Position numbers and translations under genes: made by a program | Notes under the pieces: generated by a model | Databases searched by the model: none | Seen by the model: only the letters and a program-made list of their open reading frames with translations | Told to the model about the DNA's origin: nothing | Origin: Gemmatimonadota bacterium | GTDB lineage: Bacteria > Gemmatimonadota > Gemmatimonadetes > Gemmatimonadales > GWC2-71-9 | Direction: 5' to 3' | NCBI GenBank assembly: GCA_016874005.1 | Contig: VGVQ01000004.1 | Location: 1-64,000, forward strand | Length of the DNA stretch: 64,000 bases | Shown: positions 35,721 through 44,257 of the stretch, in pieces | Layout of the letters: each line of letters begins with the position of its first letter | Numbering within the stretch: position 1 is the first letter of the stretch

Positions 35721-36731
35721 TCATCTCCTGACGAACTTGCGAAGCATCTTGGGGCCGACTTCCGCCGAGTAGAGATCGCCGTGGCGATCGACCGCGACGC
35801 CCTCCGCGCCGCTCGTCGCCGATCGGTCCTGATCCGGTTCGGGGTCGGGAATGAAGCCGGTCACCCAGCCGGTCTTGGCGCTGCCGATGTAGATCCCCCG
35901 CTTCCACCCGGGGTTACGGCCGGCGTTGGACTCCGAGTCGGTGGCGTAGAGGACGTCGCTCTGGTCGATGAACAAGCCGCTGGGCCGGCCAAACTGGGTC
36001 CAGGTGGCGAGGTGCTTGCCCTCCTGGTCGAAGATCTGGATCCGACTGTTGGCGCGGTCGGCCACGAACAGCCTCCCCTGGGAGTCCATCGCCAGGGCGT
36101 GGGGATCGCGGAACTCGCCGTTGGCGCTGCCGGTGGTGCCCCATTCCGTGAGATACGACCCGTCGGCCGCGAGCTTGACGATCCGGTTGTTGCCATCGGC
36201 GTCGTGGCCGTCGGCGACGAAGATGGTCCCGTTAGGCGCCACCAGCACCGCCGAGGGCTTCCGGAAGGTGTCCCGCCCCCGTCCGGCGACGCCTTTCTTG
36301 CCGAGGGTCATCAGGACCTGACCGGTGGGGCTGAACTTGACGATGATGTGGCCGATCCCCGCGGGCTGCTGGCCAAAGCCCAAAGCGTCGGTCACCCAGA
36401 TGTTGCCCTGACCATCGACGAAGAGCCCATGCGGCCAGGCGATCGTGCCGGCGCCGAAACTCCGGATCAGCTTGCCGGTTCGATCGAACGCCAGCACCGG
36501 GTCGAGGCTCGACCCGACGCAGGTATTGGCGCCGCAGCGCTCCCCGACCCAGATGGTGCCGTCGGGCGCGGGCCAGACGCCGCTGGTGGCCCCCCAGGTT
36601 CGGCCGGCGGGCAGCTGACCCCAGATGCCCTCGACGGGGCGGTACGGATTGGGAGCGGTCATTTGCGCGGCTGCCGTCGCGGCCGGGACCAGCCAGGCCA
36701 CGAGCGCCACGCGGTGCGAACGGAAACGCAT
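35721..36731 (-). CDS. NHL-repeat beta-propeller protein, exported
   Basis: 336 residues with signal peptide (MRFRSHRVALVAWLVPAATAAA). Repeats of the six-bladed NHL type are visible: WPHGLFVDGQGNIWVTDA, KPSAVLVAPNGTIFVADG, DPHALAMDSQGRLFVADRAN and RPSGLFIDQSDVLYATDSE. This group resembles peptidyl-alpha-hydroxyglycine amidating lyase-like propellers, but the lyase function is not shown. The stop TGA is two bases from the start of the PQQ gene, implying coupling. Its Shine-Dalgarno (GGAGG) lies inside a perfect inverted repeat, described separately. Confidence 0.75.
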   Translation of the reverse strand: MRFRSHRVALVAWLVPAATAAAQMTAPNPYRPVEGIWGQLPAGRTWGATSGVWPAPDGTIWVGERCGANTCVGSSLDPVLAFDRTGKLIRSFGAGTIAWPHGLFVDGQGNIWVTDALGFGQQPAGIGHIIVKFSPTGQVLMTLGKKGVAGRGRDTFRKPSAVLVAPNGTIFVADGHDADGNNRIVKLAADGSYLTEWGTTGSANGEFRDPHALAMDSQGRLFVADRANSRIQIFDQEGKHLATWTQFGRPSGLFIDQSDVLYATDSESNAGRNPGWKRGIYIGSAKTGWVTGFIPDPEPDQDRSATSGAEGVAVDRHGDLYSAEVGPKMLRKFVRR

Positions 36732-36779
36732 CGGTCTCGCCTCCAGAGTAGCGGGAAGCTACCGCGGGAGGCGAGACCG
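36732..36779 (-). promoter_or_regulatory. Perfect hairpin covering the Shine-Dalgarno of the NHL-PQQ operon
   Basis: Read on the minus strand, CGGTCTCGCCTCC (36779-36767) pairs over all 13 bases with GGAGGCGAGACCG (36744-36732). An inner GTAGC/GCTAC stem has loop TTCCC. The 3' arm contains GGAGG, and its last base is directly followed by the ATG at 36731. The structure would hide the ribosome-binding site. It could equally end transcription from the upstream hydrolase gene (stop at 36794), though no T-tract follows. Confidence 0.7.
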
Positions 36780-36793
36780 GCCAAGCCGCCGGA

Positions 36794-38407
36794 TCAGGAG
36801 GTGCCGGGGCGGAACTGCCTGACCAGCCAATCGCCGACCATCCGAAGCACCCCGGGGTCCACCTTCATGCTCGGCAAACTGGTGTAGCCGCCAGGGAACC
36901 CGCTCGGGTCACGCACGAACAGGTGGTTCAAGTCGGGGAAGACGTGTGAGGTGACGTCGCGGTTGCCGGCCGCCTTGAAGGCGGCGACCAGCTCCCGGAC
37001 CTGATCCGGGGTCACCTGCTGGTCGGTGGCGCCGTTCAAGACCAGGACCGGCGTCGTCACCCGGCGGGCCGTCGCGGAGGGATCGTGCTCGAGGAAGAAC
37101 TTCATCCACGGGACACTCCGCAGCGAGTCGATCTGACTCGGCACCCTCGCCAGCGCCGAGTCCTTTTGAGCGGCCGAGAAGGCGGTGTTCCCTTTGATCA
37201 AGTTGCGGAGTTGGAAGTTCAGGATCCGCTCGCCGGTTCGCGAGGTCCCGGCCAATAACACGATCCCCTTCAAGCTCGGCTCCTCGAGTGCCACCAGGGG
37301 CGCGATGATCCCCCCCTCGCTATGGCCGACCAGGGCCAGCCGGCTACCGTCGATCTCGGGCCGAGTTCGGAGGTACCCCAGCCCAGCTCGGATGTCCTGG
37401 GCGAAGTCGGCACTGGTGGCGGTGGCGGGGTTGCCGCCCGACTGGCCCACCCCGCGATCGTCCATTCGGAGCACCGCGATTCCCCGGCGACCGAGGGAAT
37501 CGGCCAACTCGCGGAAGGGCCGATAGCCCTTGAACATCGCGATGGACTCGTCGCGGTCCTGCCCGCCGGACCCGGTGATCGTGATCACGGCCGGAACTCG
37601 GCGCGAGGCGCTGGCGAACTTCGGGATCGTGATGGTTCCCGCCAGGGTGTGCCCCATGGGAGTCGACACCGTTACCTCAGTGGCCGTGTAGGGCGCGTCG
37701 GCCGGGGCGGAGTAGTCCGGCTTCTCCACCGTCATCACCGCCGAGCTGGCCGATTCGCTCCGAATGACCGTGAGATTCTGGCTCGCGAGGAACCCGCCCC
37801 GGAGCCGGCCGTCGCCGTCGATCCCAAGACGGATGGTGCCGCCGGGCGCTTCGATGTCGACCGAGTCGGCGCCCACTGGAGTGACCTTGGCTACGAAGGT
37901 CTGGCCGCCGGCCAGCGCGAAGACCGGTATCGAAGATGTCCCGGTGCGTTTCGCCCATGCCACGATCGGTTCCCACATCGCAAACGAGGGATTCAGATGG
38001 ACGAAGGCGCCTCGTTTCGACGGCAGCCGCTGGACCCCCGGCTGTCCGGACGGTGCCGCGATCTCGACGACCGCGGTGCTGTCGTCGAAGGTGAGGGTGG
38101 CGTCTTGTTTGGGCGCCGCGTCGGCCGGGTCGGAGGCCGCGAAGTACTTGTTGCTCATCCGGCGCACTCGGCCATCGGCGTCGAACTCGATGGCGTACCG
38201 GAACCGGGCCGAGGCCGGCCGAATCAACAACTCGCCCTCGAGTCGGCTGGCGGTCCTGGTAAACCGCTCGACCGACACGGTATCGTTCCCTTGTTTCAGG
38301 ACGATGGTGCTCTGGGCCTCGGCCACCGCGATGCCCGCCGCGGCGACCAACCCGGCGCTGAGGACCAACGACTCGGGAACCCACCACCACCTCGATTCAC
38401 GACTCAT
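36794..38407 (-). CDS. Exported alpha/beta hydrolase with N-terminal beta domain
   Basis: 537 residues; ATG at 38407 gives a signal peptide ([25 protein letters not shown]). Residues about 30-235 form a beta-rich region of unknown role. Residues about 250-535 are an alpha/beta hydrolase with [11 protein letters not shown] (oxyanion loop), [13 protein letters not shown], nucleophile elbow [13 protein letters not shown] (about 360), acid in [11 protein letters not shown] and His in FPDLNHLFV. This layout matches the family of secreted serine hydrolases next to DUF3887-type domains. The start overlaps the 59-residue regulator gene by 11 bases, so it belongs to the SPFH operon. Confidence 0.75.
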   Translation of the reverse strand: MSRESRWWWVPESLVLSAGLVAAAGIAVAEAQSTIVLKQGNDTVSVERFTRTASRLEGELLIRPASARFRYAIEFDADGRVRRMSNKYFAASDPADAAPKQDATLTFDDSTAVVEIAAPSGQPGVQRLPSKRGAFVHLNPSFAMWEPIVAWAKRTGTSSIPVFALAGGQTFVAKVTPVGADSVDIEAPGGTIRLGIDGDGRLRGGFLASQNLTVIRSESASSAVMTVEKPDYSAPADAPYTATEVTVSTPMGHTLAGTITIPKFASASRRVPAVITITGSGGQDRDESIAMFKGYRPFRELADSLGRRGIAVLRMDDRGVGQSGGNPATATSADFAQDIRAGLGYLRTRPEIDGSRLALVGHSEGGIIAPLVALEEPSLKGIVLLAGTSRTGERILNFQLRNLIKGNTAFSAAQKDSALARVPSQIDSLRSVPWMKFFLEHDPSATARRVTTPVLVLNGATDQQVTPDQVRELVAAFKAAGNRDVTSHVFPDLNHLFVRDPSGFPGGYTSLPSMKVDPGVLRMVGDWLVRQFRPGTS

Positions 38408-38576
38408 CGGCACGCTGCTCACTCCCTTCGGGAAGGCGTCGAGCGGCAACCGCCGCTCGACGCAGCAAGAACTCGATCTGGGCGTTCAGACTGCGCAGCT
38501 CGCTCGCAGCCCAGCGCTGCAAGGCGTCGTGCAGCGCTGGGTCGATCCGAATCAAGAGCGACTTGCGAGGCGCCAC
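38397..38576 (-). CDS. Ribbon-helix-helix DNA-binding protein, Arc type (59 residues)
   Basis: A short gene with a GTG at 38576 and a TGA at 38397-38399. The protein begins [20 protein letters not shown] and continues [20 protein letters not shown]. The strand K-S-L-L-I-R-I-D, then helix A ([15 protein letters not shown]), then helix B ([14 protein letters not shown]) is the MetJ/Arc fold. It starts seven bases after the SPFH stop and overlaps the hydrolase start. A dimeric repressor that could bind the palindromic operator at the operon promoter is the simplest role. A TA antitoxin is less likely because no small toxin is adjacent. Confidence 0.75.
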   Translation of the reverse strand: MAPRKSLLIRIDPALHDALQRWAASELRSLNAQIEFLLRRAAVAARRLPEGSEQRADES

Positions 38577-38583
38577 GGGCCGC

Positions 38584-39450
38584 TCAGGTATAGAGTGTGC
38601 CCGTGTTCACCACCGGCTGAGTCGCCCGGTCGCCACAGAGCACCACGAGGAGGTTCGAGACCATCGCGGCCCGCCGTTCGTCGTCCAAGGCGACGACGCT
38701 CTTCTCCGCGAGCATGGTGAGTGCCATTTCCACCATCCCGACCGCGCCCTCGACGATCTTCTGTCGCGCCGCGATGATGGCGCTGGCTTGCTGTCGCTGC
38801 AACATGGCCTGGGCGATCTCGGGGGCGTACGCCAGGTGGCTGATCCGCGCCTCGATGGCGCGAACCCCGGCCTTGGCCAGCCGCTCCTGCACGTGGCTCA
38901 TCAGCTCGTTCGATACCTCGGTGGTGTTGCCGCTCAGCGAGATCGACTCACCGTGCGAGTCGTAAGGATACCGAGTCGCCAGGCCTCGGAGGGCCGCCTC
39001 GCTCTGAATCTTGACGAAGTTCTGGTAGTCATCGACCTCGAACAGCGCCTCGGCGGTGTCGATGACCTGCCAGACCACCACCGCCCCGATCTCGATCGGG
39101 TTGCCGTGGTTGTCGTTGACCTTGAGTTTGGCGGTCTCGAAGTTCCGGACCCGGACCGAGATCTTCTCCTTCTTGTTGAACGGATTGGCCCACCAGAGGC
39201 CCGGCTCCTTCACCGTCCCGACGTAGCGCCCGAAAAGGGTGAGCACCTTGGACTCGTTAGGATAGACGGCGAAAATCCCCGCGAGTCCGAGCGACGCCAC
39301 GATGAACAGCACCAGCGCCGACACGAGCAGCGTCGGGTTCTCGCCTCGAACGCCTCTGACGAACAGCCAGATCGCGCCCGCTTCGGCGGCAAGGAACCCG
39401 AGCAACGCGAACATGCCGGGGGCTGGTTTGAACTCACGTTCCCTGATCAC
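38584..39450 (-). CDS. SPFH (stomatin/prohibitin-like) membrane protein
   Basis: 288 residues; GTG start at 39450 with GAGAGGAT upstream. Two N-terminal membrane helices ([19 protein letters not shown] and [20 protein letters not shown]) are followed by an SPFH domain: [55 protein letters not shown], and a coiled-coil helix with QEAASAII-like [16 protein letters not shown]. The type forms large oligomers at membrane microdomains. It is the first gene of an operon with the RHH regulator and an exported hydrolase. Confidence 0.85.
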   Translation of the reverse strand: MIREREFKPAPGMFALLGFLAAEAGAIWLFVRGVRGENPTLLVSALVLFIVASLGLAGIFAVYPNESKVLTLFGRYVGTVKEPGLWWANPFNKKEKISVRVRNFETAKLKVNDNHGNPIEIGAVVVWQVIDTAEALFEVDDYQNFVKIQSEAALRGLATRYPYDSHGESISLSGNTTEVSNELMSHVQERLAKAGVRAIEARISHLAYAPEIAQAMLQRQQASAIIAARQKIVEGAVGMVEMALTMLAEKSVVALDDERRAAMVSNLLVVLCGDRATQPVVNTGTLYT

Positions 39451-39478
39451 GTCGATCCTCTCAGTGTGCGATATTGCT

Positions 39479-39507
39479 ATGATATCACTTCGATACTATC
39501 TTGTCAA
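39479..39507 (-). promoter_or_regulatory. Sigma-70-type promoter with overlapping palindromic operator
   Basis: On the minus strand, TTGACA (39507-39502) and TATCAT (39484-39479) are spaced by 17 bases, a near-consensus promoter and unusually AT-rich for this window. The palindrome TGATATCA (39487-39480) overlaps the -10 box, and related half-sites lie nearby (GATAGTATCG upstream, CAATATCG downstream). The promoter faces the SPFH-RHH-hydrolase operon. The palindrome plus a co-encoded RHH protein suggests autoregulation. This is inference. Confidence 0.7.
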
Positions 39508-39536
39508 GCACCAGGTTTCACCAGCGAGCTTCCCCG

Positions 39537-40466
39537 ATGATCGAAGCGGATGGACTGACCCGGCGGTTCGGCGAGCGAGTGGCGGTCGACGACGTCAGCT
39601 TCCGGCTCGAGCCGGGCCAACTTTGCGCCTTGCTCGGGCCGAACGGAGCGGGCAAGACCACGATAATCCGGATGTTGCTCGGCTTGGTCGGGCCGAGCGC
39701 CGGGGGAGCGACGGTGGCTGGGATCAGGATCCCGGGGACTCCGGCGGGCATGGCGTCGCTTCGGGCGCGGGTGGGCCTGCTGACGGAGACGCCGGGACTC
39801 TACGACCGGCTCTCGGCGCTGGAGAACCTCACCTTGTTCGGGCGGCTGTACCGCCTCTCGGGGTCCGACTTGTCGGGTCGGATCGAACGGGAGCTCCGGC
39901 GGCTCGACCTCTGGGACCGGCGGGACGACCCGGCCGGGACGTTCAGTAAGGGCATGAAGCAGCGGCTGGCCATCGCCCGGGCCATCTTCCACGATCCGGA
40001 CGTGGTGTTCCTCGACGAGCCGACGGCGGGACTCGATCCCGAGGCGTCCCGGGACGTTCGTCAGCTGATCGGGACGCTCAAGCGGGCCGGCCGGACCATC
40101 ATCGTCTGCAGCCACAATCTCGCCGAGGCGGCCGCCCTCGCCGACGTGGTAGCGGTGATGAAGCAGCGGCTGATCGCCTTCGGGCCGGTGGAAACGTTAG
40201 GCGGTTCCGGGCAGGGTGTCCGCTGCCGCCTGGTCGCGGTCGACCCGCCCGAACGCCTCGGCGGCGTGATCGCGGCCGCGGCCCCGATCGGCGGGCTCGC
40301 CCGGGTCGGCAATTCGTTCGAGTTCACCGTCCGGGACCCGGTCCGGGCGCTGCCCGCCATCGTGGCCGCGGTGGTGGCGGCGGGGGTCGGCGTGGTCGAG
40401 GTCCGGCCGCTGGAGCGCTCGCTGGAGGAGATCTATCTCTCTTTGGTCGGAGCCGACCATGCCTAA
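39537..40466 (+). CDS. ABC transporter ATP-binding protein
   Basis: 309 residues from the ATG at 39537; the region before it is the SPFH promoter. Walker A GPNGAGKTT (about 38), signature FSKGMKQRLAIARA (about 140), Walker B VVFLDEP (about 160), and switch His in CSHNLAEA (about 198). The C-terminal ~90 residues resemble the regulatory tail of Nat/ABC-2 exporter ATPases. It overlaps the permease start by eight bases. A drug, lipid or peptide exporter is likely; the substrate cannot be read from sequence. Confidence 0.9.
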   Translation: MIEADGLTRRFGERVAVDDVSFRLEPGQLCALLGPNGAGKTTIIRMLLGLVGPSAGGATVAGIRIPGTPAGMASLRARVGLLTETPGLYDRLSALENLTLFGRLYRLSGSDLSGRIERELRRLDLWDRRDDPAGTFSKGMKQRLAIARAIFHDPDVVFLDEPTAGLDPEASRDVRQLIGTLKRAGRTIIVCSHNLAEAAALADVVAVMKQRLIAFGPVETLGGSGQGVRCRLVAVDPPERLGGVIAAAAPIGGLARVGNSFEFTVRDPVRALPAIVAAVVAAGVGVVEVRPLERSLEEIYLSLVGADHA

Positions 40467-41265
40467 CGTTGGCTTGCGGGTCTTCGTGACCAAGGAGCTA
40501 CGCGATCTCAAGAGCAGCCCGCAAGTATGGCCGGGGTACCTCATCTTGCCACTGCTGGGCGTGGTCCTGCCGGTCGTCTTCTTGGCCCTCGCCCCGCTCG
40601 ACTTGGCCCGGGCAGCCGATCCGGACCTGGTGTCGCTGATGCGGTTCGCCGCCCGGGACCCCTGGTTGGCCAGGTACCCGGAAGCCGAGCGGCTGCCCCG
40701 GCTCGTGGTTCGCGATTTCGGCGCCTTCTTCCTCCTGATGCCGGTGATGCTCTCGGCGCTGGCCGCCGCGCTGGCGATCGCGGCCGAGAAGCAGCAGCGA
40801 ACCCTGGAGCCGATTCTCGCGACGCCGCTGTCCGATCAGGAGTTCGTGCTGGCCAAGCTGGCGGCCGTCCTGGTGCCGGCGATCGCGGTCACCTGGATCG
40901 CCGCCGGCGGCTTCGTGGTGGCCGTCGCGGTGGTCACCGCGATCAGGTACCGGATCACGATGGTCCCGGGGGCGGCGTTCTGGGTCAGCCTCGTGGCGCT
41001 GGCACCGGTCGGCGGGGCGGCGGCCGCCCTGCTCGGAATGCGGGTATCGATCAAAGCCCGCGACGTGCAGGGGGCGGTCCAGACCGCGAGCCTCTGGGTC
41101 ATTCCGGCCGGGATCGCGCTGGTCGCGACGCTCGGGCGAGTGGCGGTGCGCCACCTGCTCGGCTCGGCCATCGCGGTCCTGGTCGCGCTCCTGGTCGCGG
41201 CCTGGCTCTACCGGGGGACGCTCCGGCGGTTCCAGCGAGAGGAGATTCTGACCCGATTGGGGTGA
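40459..41265 (+). CDS. ABC-2 type transporter permease
   Basis: 268 residues with six predicted helices: LPLLGVVLPVVFLALAPL, FLLMPVMLSALAAALAI, IAVTWIAAGGFVVAVAVV, VSLVALAPVGGAAAALLG, VIPAGIALVATLG and AIAVLVALLVAAWLY. The AEKQQRTLEPILATPLSDQEF loop after the second helix is the typical E-[KR]-E-x-x-T-L-E-x-L element of ABC-2 permeases. It pairs with the ATPase just upstream (eight-base overlap). The stop at 41265 is followed by a 570-base stretch with only decayed fragments. Confidence 0.85.
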   Translation: MPNVGLRVFVTKELRDLKSSPQVWPGYLILPLLGVVLPVVFLALAPLDLARAADPDLVSLMRFAARDPWLARYPEAERLPRLVVRDFGAFFLLMPVMLSALAAALAIAAEKQQRTLEPILATPLSDQEFVLAKLAAVLVPAIAVTWIAAGGFVVAVAVVTAIRYRITMVPGAAFWVSLVALAPVGGAAAALLGMRVSIKARDVQGAVQTASLWVIPAGIALVATLGRVAVRHLLGSAIAVLVALLVAAWLYRGTLRRFQREEILTRLG

Positions 41266-41400
41266 CCGGGCGGTCCGACTCGACCCGAACCGGACTCTGC
41301 GGGGAGATGGATGCCGCGGAACCGCGGCCCGGTTGGGCCCGCTCACGGCGCAGCCGGCGATCCCCCCAATGTCGGAAACTCGGGTGACGGCCTGGCGTAG

Positions 41401-41622
41401 GGAGGGCAGGTTCACAACCTCGACGCCCTCACGATTCTCGATTTCAACGAGACGATGTTCCCCGGCTCCAGTTCGCTCGCGGTGTTCCGCGGCAACCTGC
41501 ACTTGATGCGAGCCGACACGGCCGCGGCCGCCCTGGCGTTTCGAGAAGCGATTCGGCGGGACCCGCGCAACGGCGAGGCACGCGGCCGCCTGCGAGATAT
41601 CGGAGCAGACCCAGGGCGCTGA
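41401..41622 (+). pseudogene. C-terminal remnant of a hydrolase with TPR-like tail
   Basis: An open stretch without a start, preceded in frame by TAG (41398). It reads VHNLDALTILDFNETMFPGS, then a TPR-like half (GNLHLMRADTAAAALAFREA followed by IRRDPRNGEARGRL), and stops at 41622. This is the tail seen at the end of some serine or alpha/beta hydrolases, where a TPR repeat follows the catalytic domain. The catalytic part is missing. The bases from 41266 to 41400 show nothing I recognise. Confidence 0.45.
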
Positions 41623-41667
41623 ACCGCGGCGCCCGAATCGACCCGGACCGCAACCGGAGATCCCCAG

Positions 41668-41769
41668 GTGCCTTCGAAGCGTCCCGAGACGACCGACTAC
41701 CGGCCCTCCTACGGCCGATACATCGACCTCCGGCACCACCTGGAACAACTCGATACCTCGTACCGGTAA
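41668..41769 (+). pseudogene. 33-codon fragment resembling a DinB-like N-terminus
   Basis: GTG at 41668 opens a frame whose middle reads RPETTDYRPSYGRYIDL and which stops at 41769. The ExxDYxPxYxRYIDLV-like pattern is how many DinB/DUF664-type damage-inducible proteins start. The expected 150-residue helical bundle is missing. It may be a remnant or chance; nothing downstream to 41835 continues it. Confidence 0.3.
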
Positions 41770-41835
41770 CCGGCGCCGACCCTCGCGCGGACTCGGGCTG
41801 CTGGAGTCGCGCGTCGGACCGGGCTAGGTTCGGGC

Positions 41836-42873
41836 ATGACAACGATTCGAGTCGTTCTCGCCGGCCTCGGTAACGTCGGTCGGGGTGTGCTCTCCATCCT
41901 CATCAGCCAGCGAGACCTCCTGGCGGCCCGATATGGCCTCGAGGTTCTGGTGGTCGGAGCCTCCGATTCGAGCGGTGCCGCCCTCGACCCCGCCGGTCTC
42001 GATCTCGGCCGGCTCCTGGCCTTGAAGTCGGAACGAGGCAAGGTCGCCGAGTTCCCCGGCGGGTTGCCCGGACTCGGCGGCCGTCACCTGATCGAGCGAG
42101 CCCGCGGCGACCTGCTGCTCGAGGCGACTCCCGTGAATCTCCAACACGGCCAGCCCGGTCTGGACACCGTTCGGGCCGCCCTCGACCACGGGATGGGGTG
42201 TGTCCTCGCCAACAAGGGACCCCTCGCGTTGGCCTACGGCGAGCTCGCGGCTGTATCCGATCTCTCCGATGTCGATCGCCCGCGGTTGCGATTCTCCGCC
42301 TGTGTCGGCGGGGCGTTGCCGACGATCAACCTGGGGCGGCGAGACCTGGCCGGCGCCAGGATCCTCGGAGTCGAGGCCATGCTGAACGGCACCTCCCAGG
42401 GAATCCTCCGGGCAATGGAACAGGGGCAGGGCTTCGCGGAGGCGCTCGCCGAGATGCAGCGGCGCGGCATCGCCGAGACCGATCCGACGCTCGACGTGGA
42501 CGGCTGGGACCAAGCGGTGAAGCTGGTGATTCTCGCCAACGCGGTTCTCGGTCGGCCGACCGTGCTTGGCGACTTGCGGGTGCGGGGGATTCGGGAGATC
42601 ACCCGGGACGACTTGGCCGCCGCGGCCGCCCGCGGCGAGCGGATCGTGCATCTGGGGCGGGCGGAACGGCCGGCACCAACCGCCGACTGGGTGCTCGACG
42701 TCGGCCCCGTCTCGCTTCCGGCCGCGCATCCGCTGGCCCGGATGGGGGCGCTGGAGATGGGAGTGATCTATCGGACCGACATCAGCGGGACGCTCCACGC
42801 CACCTCGGAGGAGGGCGACGCGGTCCCGACCGCTGCCGCGATGCTCCGCGATCTGATCGAGATCTCCCGTTAG
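41836..42873 (+). CDS. hom: Homoserine dehydrogenase
   Basis: 345 residues, a short form without the C-terminal ACT domain. It reduces aspartate semialdehyde to homoserine for threonine and methionine synthesis. The NAD(P) motif is VVLAGLGNVGRGVL (about 6-19). Catalytic-domain elements are VLANKGPLAL (K of the active site), FSACVGGALPTIN, GVEAMLNGTSQGILRAMEQG and DPTLDVDGWDQAVKLVILAN with the two key acids and lysine. Lack of ACT means no classical threonine feedback. The stop TAG is part of a CGTTAGGC octamer that also supplies the stop of the convergent gene. Confidence 0.9.
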   Translation: MTTIRVVLAGLGNVGRGVLSILISQRDLLAARYGLEVLVVGASDSSGAALDPAGLDLGRLLALKSERGKVAEFPGGLPGLGGRHLIERARGDLLLEATPVNLQHGQPGLDTVRAALDHGMGCVLANKGPLALAYGELAAVSDLSDVDRPRLRFSACVGGALPTINLGRRDLAGARILGVEAMLNGTSQGILRAMEQGQGFAEALAEMQRRGIAETDPTLDVDGWDQAVKLVILANAVLGRPTVLGDLRVRGIREITRDDLAAAAARGERIVHLGRAERPAPTADWVLDVGPVSLPAAHPLARMGALEMGVIYRTDISGTLHATSEEGDAVPTAAAMLRDLIEISR

Positions 42874-44177
42874 GCGCTCGTCGGGTGGCGGCGGGCCAGT
42901 CGGGAGGCGAGTCGATGGAGCGCCCAGGCCGCCCCGACGACGATCAGCAGCACCATCACTAATCGGAGCCAACCGGCTGGAGAACCGGTCGGCCATTCCA
43001 GCTGGTATTCCGAGAGCGTCTTCGCCCGATCGAGCATCCAGTGCCACGCCGTGTGTCCGATCAGGACGGCGATCAGGATCGTCCCGGCCCGTTCGGGGAT
43101 CAACCGCCGGAACACCAACGCCAGGGTGGGGGCGACGACGGCGACCACCGCGAGTTGGCCGAGCTCCACCCCGACGTTGAAGGAGACCAGCGCGGTGAGG
43201 AGGTGGTTGCCCGCGAACTGGAGGGTTTCGCCGAGCGCGAAGGCAAACCCGAACCCATGGACCAACCCGAACCCGAAGGCGACGACCCACCTCCGGCCGG
43301 CTTGGCGACCGAGGGCGTTCTCGATCGCCATCCAGACGACCGACGCCGCGATCAGCGTCTCGACGAGCGGCGGGAACCACAGCGCGTCCGGGGCCTGCCC
43401 GAGGGCGGCCGCGATGAGGGTGATCGAATGGGCGACGGTGAACGCGGTCACCACCGGGACGAGCGACCAGAACCGGCGAACCGGCAGGATCAATCCGACC
43501 AGGAAGAGGAGGTGGTCGAATCCGTCCAAGATGTGCTCGAACCCGAGCCTCACGAAACGCCAGGCCGCGTACCACGGACTCGGGTCGAGGCGCACCGGAC
43601 CGGGGTTTCCCTGGAACTGAAAGAGCCTTTCGGTTCCCTGGGGCGTGAGGTAGCCGAGGACGACGGTGGTTCGGACGCCGAGGTGGGCCAACTCGGGCAC
43701 GATGGTGATGGCGGCCCCCGGAGACTCGATCGGGTATTGAAACTCCACGTCGAGCAACGCTTGCCGCCACGGCAGCTCGGTGGCCGGGCCGAGCGGTGGC
43801 GACGCCAGGTGAGCCGCGGCATCCGCCCAGGTGGCGAAGGACCGATCCGAGGGGAGCGAGATCCGCAGCGCCGCCAACGTCCCGGGGCCGAGCCGGCGGC
43901 TGGCCGCTTCGAACCGAACGTAGGAGGCAATCCACTGGACCGCGGCGGGCCTGAGCACCGAATCGATTCCGGCGAGTTCGAGGGCCCCGGAAGGCCGCAC
44001 CGGCAGGTTCAGGTCCCGGAGCGCTTCGAGGGGGACTCGGACCAGGAACCGGAGCCGGTCGGGGGTGACGGCCACGAAGGAACGAACCACGACCCGGGCG
44101 GGGATCTCGTGGGCCCGAGCGTCGTCGACGGCCGCGATGGCGGCCAGTGCCGCCAGCAGCGGAAGGATCCGAGTCAT
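42870..44177 (-). CDS. HupE/UreJ-like membrane protein with large N-terminal domain
   Basis: 435 residues; ATG at 44177 gives a signal peptide (TRILPLLAALAAIAAVDDARA). Residues about 20-190 form an extracytoplasmic beta-rich region (HEIPARVVVRSFVAVTPDRL). The C-terminal half is the HupE_UreJ_2 domain with about seven helices, including FEHILDGFDHLLFLVGLILPV, TAFTVAHSITLIAAALG, the histidine-rich GLVHGFGFAFALGETL and FNVGVELGQLAVVAV. Relatives are linked to nickel or cobalt handling, but this longer form is uncharacterised and no metal-enzyme genes are next to it. Alternative starts upstream are possible but lack a signal. Confidence 0.75.
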   Translation of the reverse strand: MTRILPLLAALAAIAAVDDARAHEIPARVVVRSFVAVTPDRLRFLVRVPLEALRDLNLPVRPSGALELAGIDSVLRPAAVQWIASYVRFEAASRRLGPGTLAALRISLPSDRSFATWADAAAHLASPPLGPATELPWRQALLDVEFQYPIESPGAAITIVPELAHLGVRTTVVLGYLTPQGTERLFQFQGNPGPVRLDPSPWYAAWRFVRLGFEHILDGFDHLLFLVGLILPVRRFWSLVPVVTAFTVAHSITLIAAALGQAPDALWFPPLVETLIAASVVWMAIENALGRQAGRRWVVAFGFGLVHGFGFAFALGETLQFAGNHLLTALVSFNVGVELGQLAVVAVVAPTLALVFRRLIPERAGTILIAVLIGHTAWHWMLDRAKTLSEYQLEWPTGSPAGWLRLVMVLLIVVGAAWALHRLASRLARRHPTSA

Positions 44178-44257
44178 GGCGGCCCGGCGCCTTCGGAACG
44201 CGGTCGGGCCCCGCTGGGCATCGGGTTCACTGGCCATCCGGGGTAGGAATGAGGTCG

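Noticed and set aside
38397-38576. Toxin-antitoxin module with the RHH protein as antitoxin
   Set aside because: The neighbours are an SPFH protein and a large exported hydrolase; no small toxin gene overlaps it.
41824-43935. A 703-codon minus-strand open frame over homoserine dehydrogenase
   Set aside because: It is antisense to two well-supported genes, has no domain signature and is Arg/Gly/Pro-rich.
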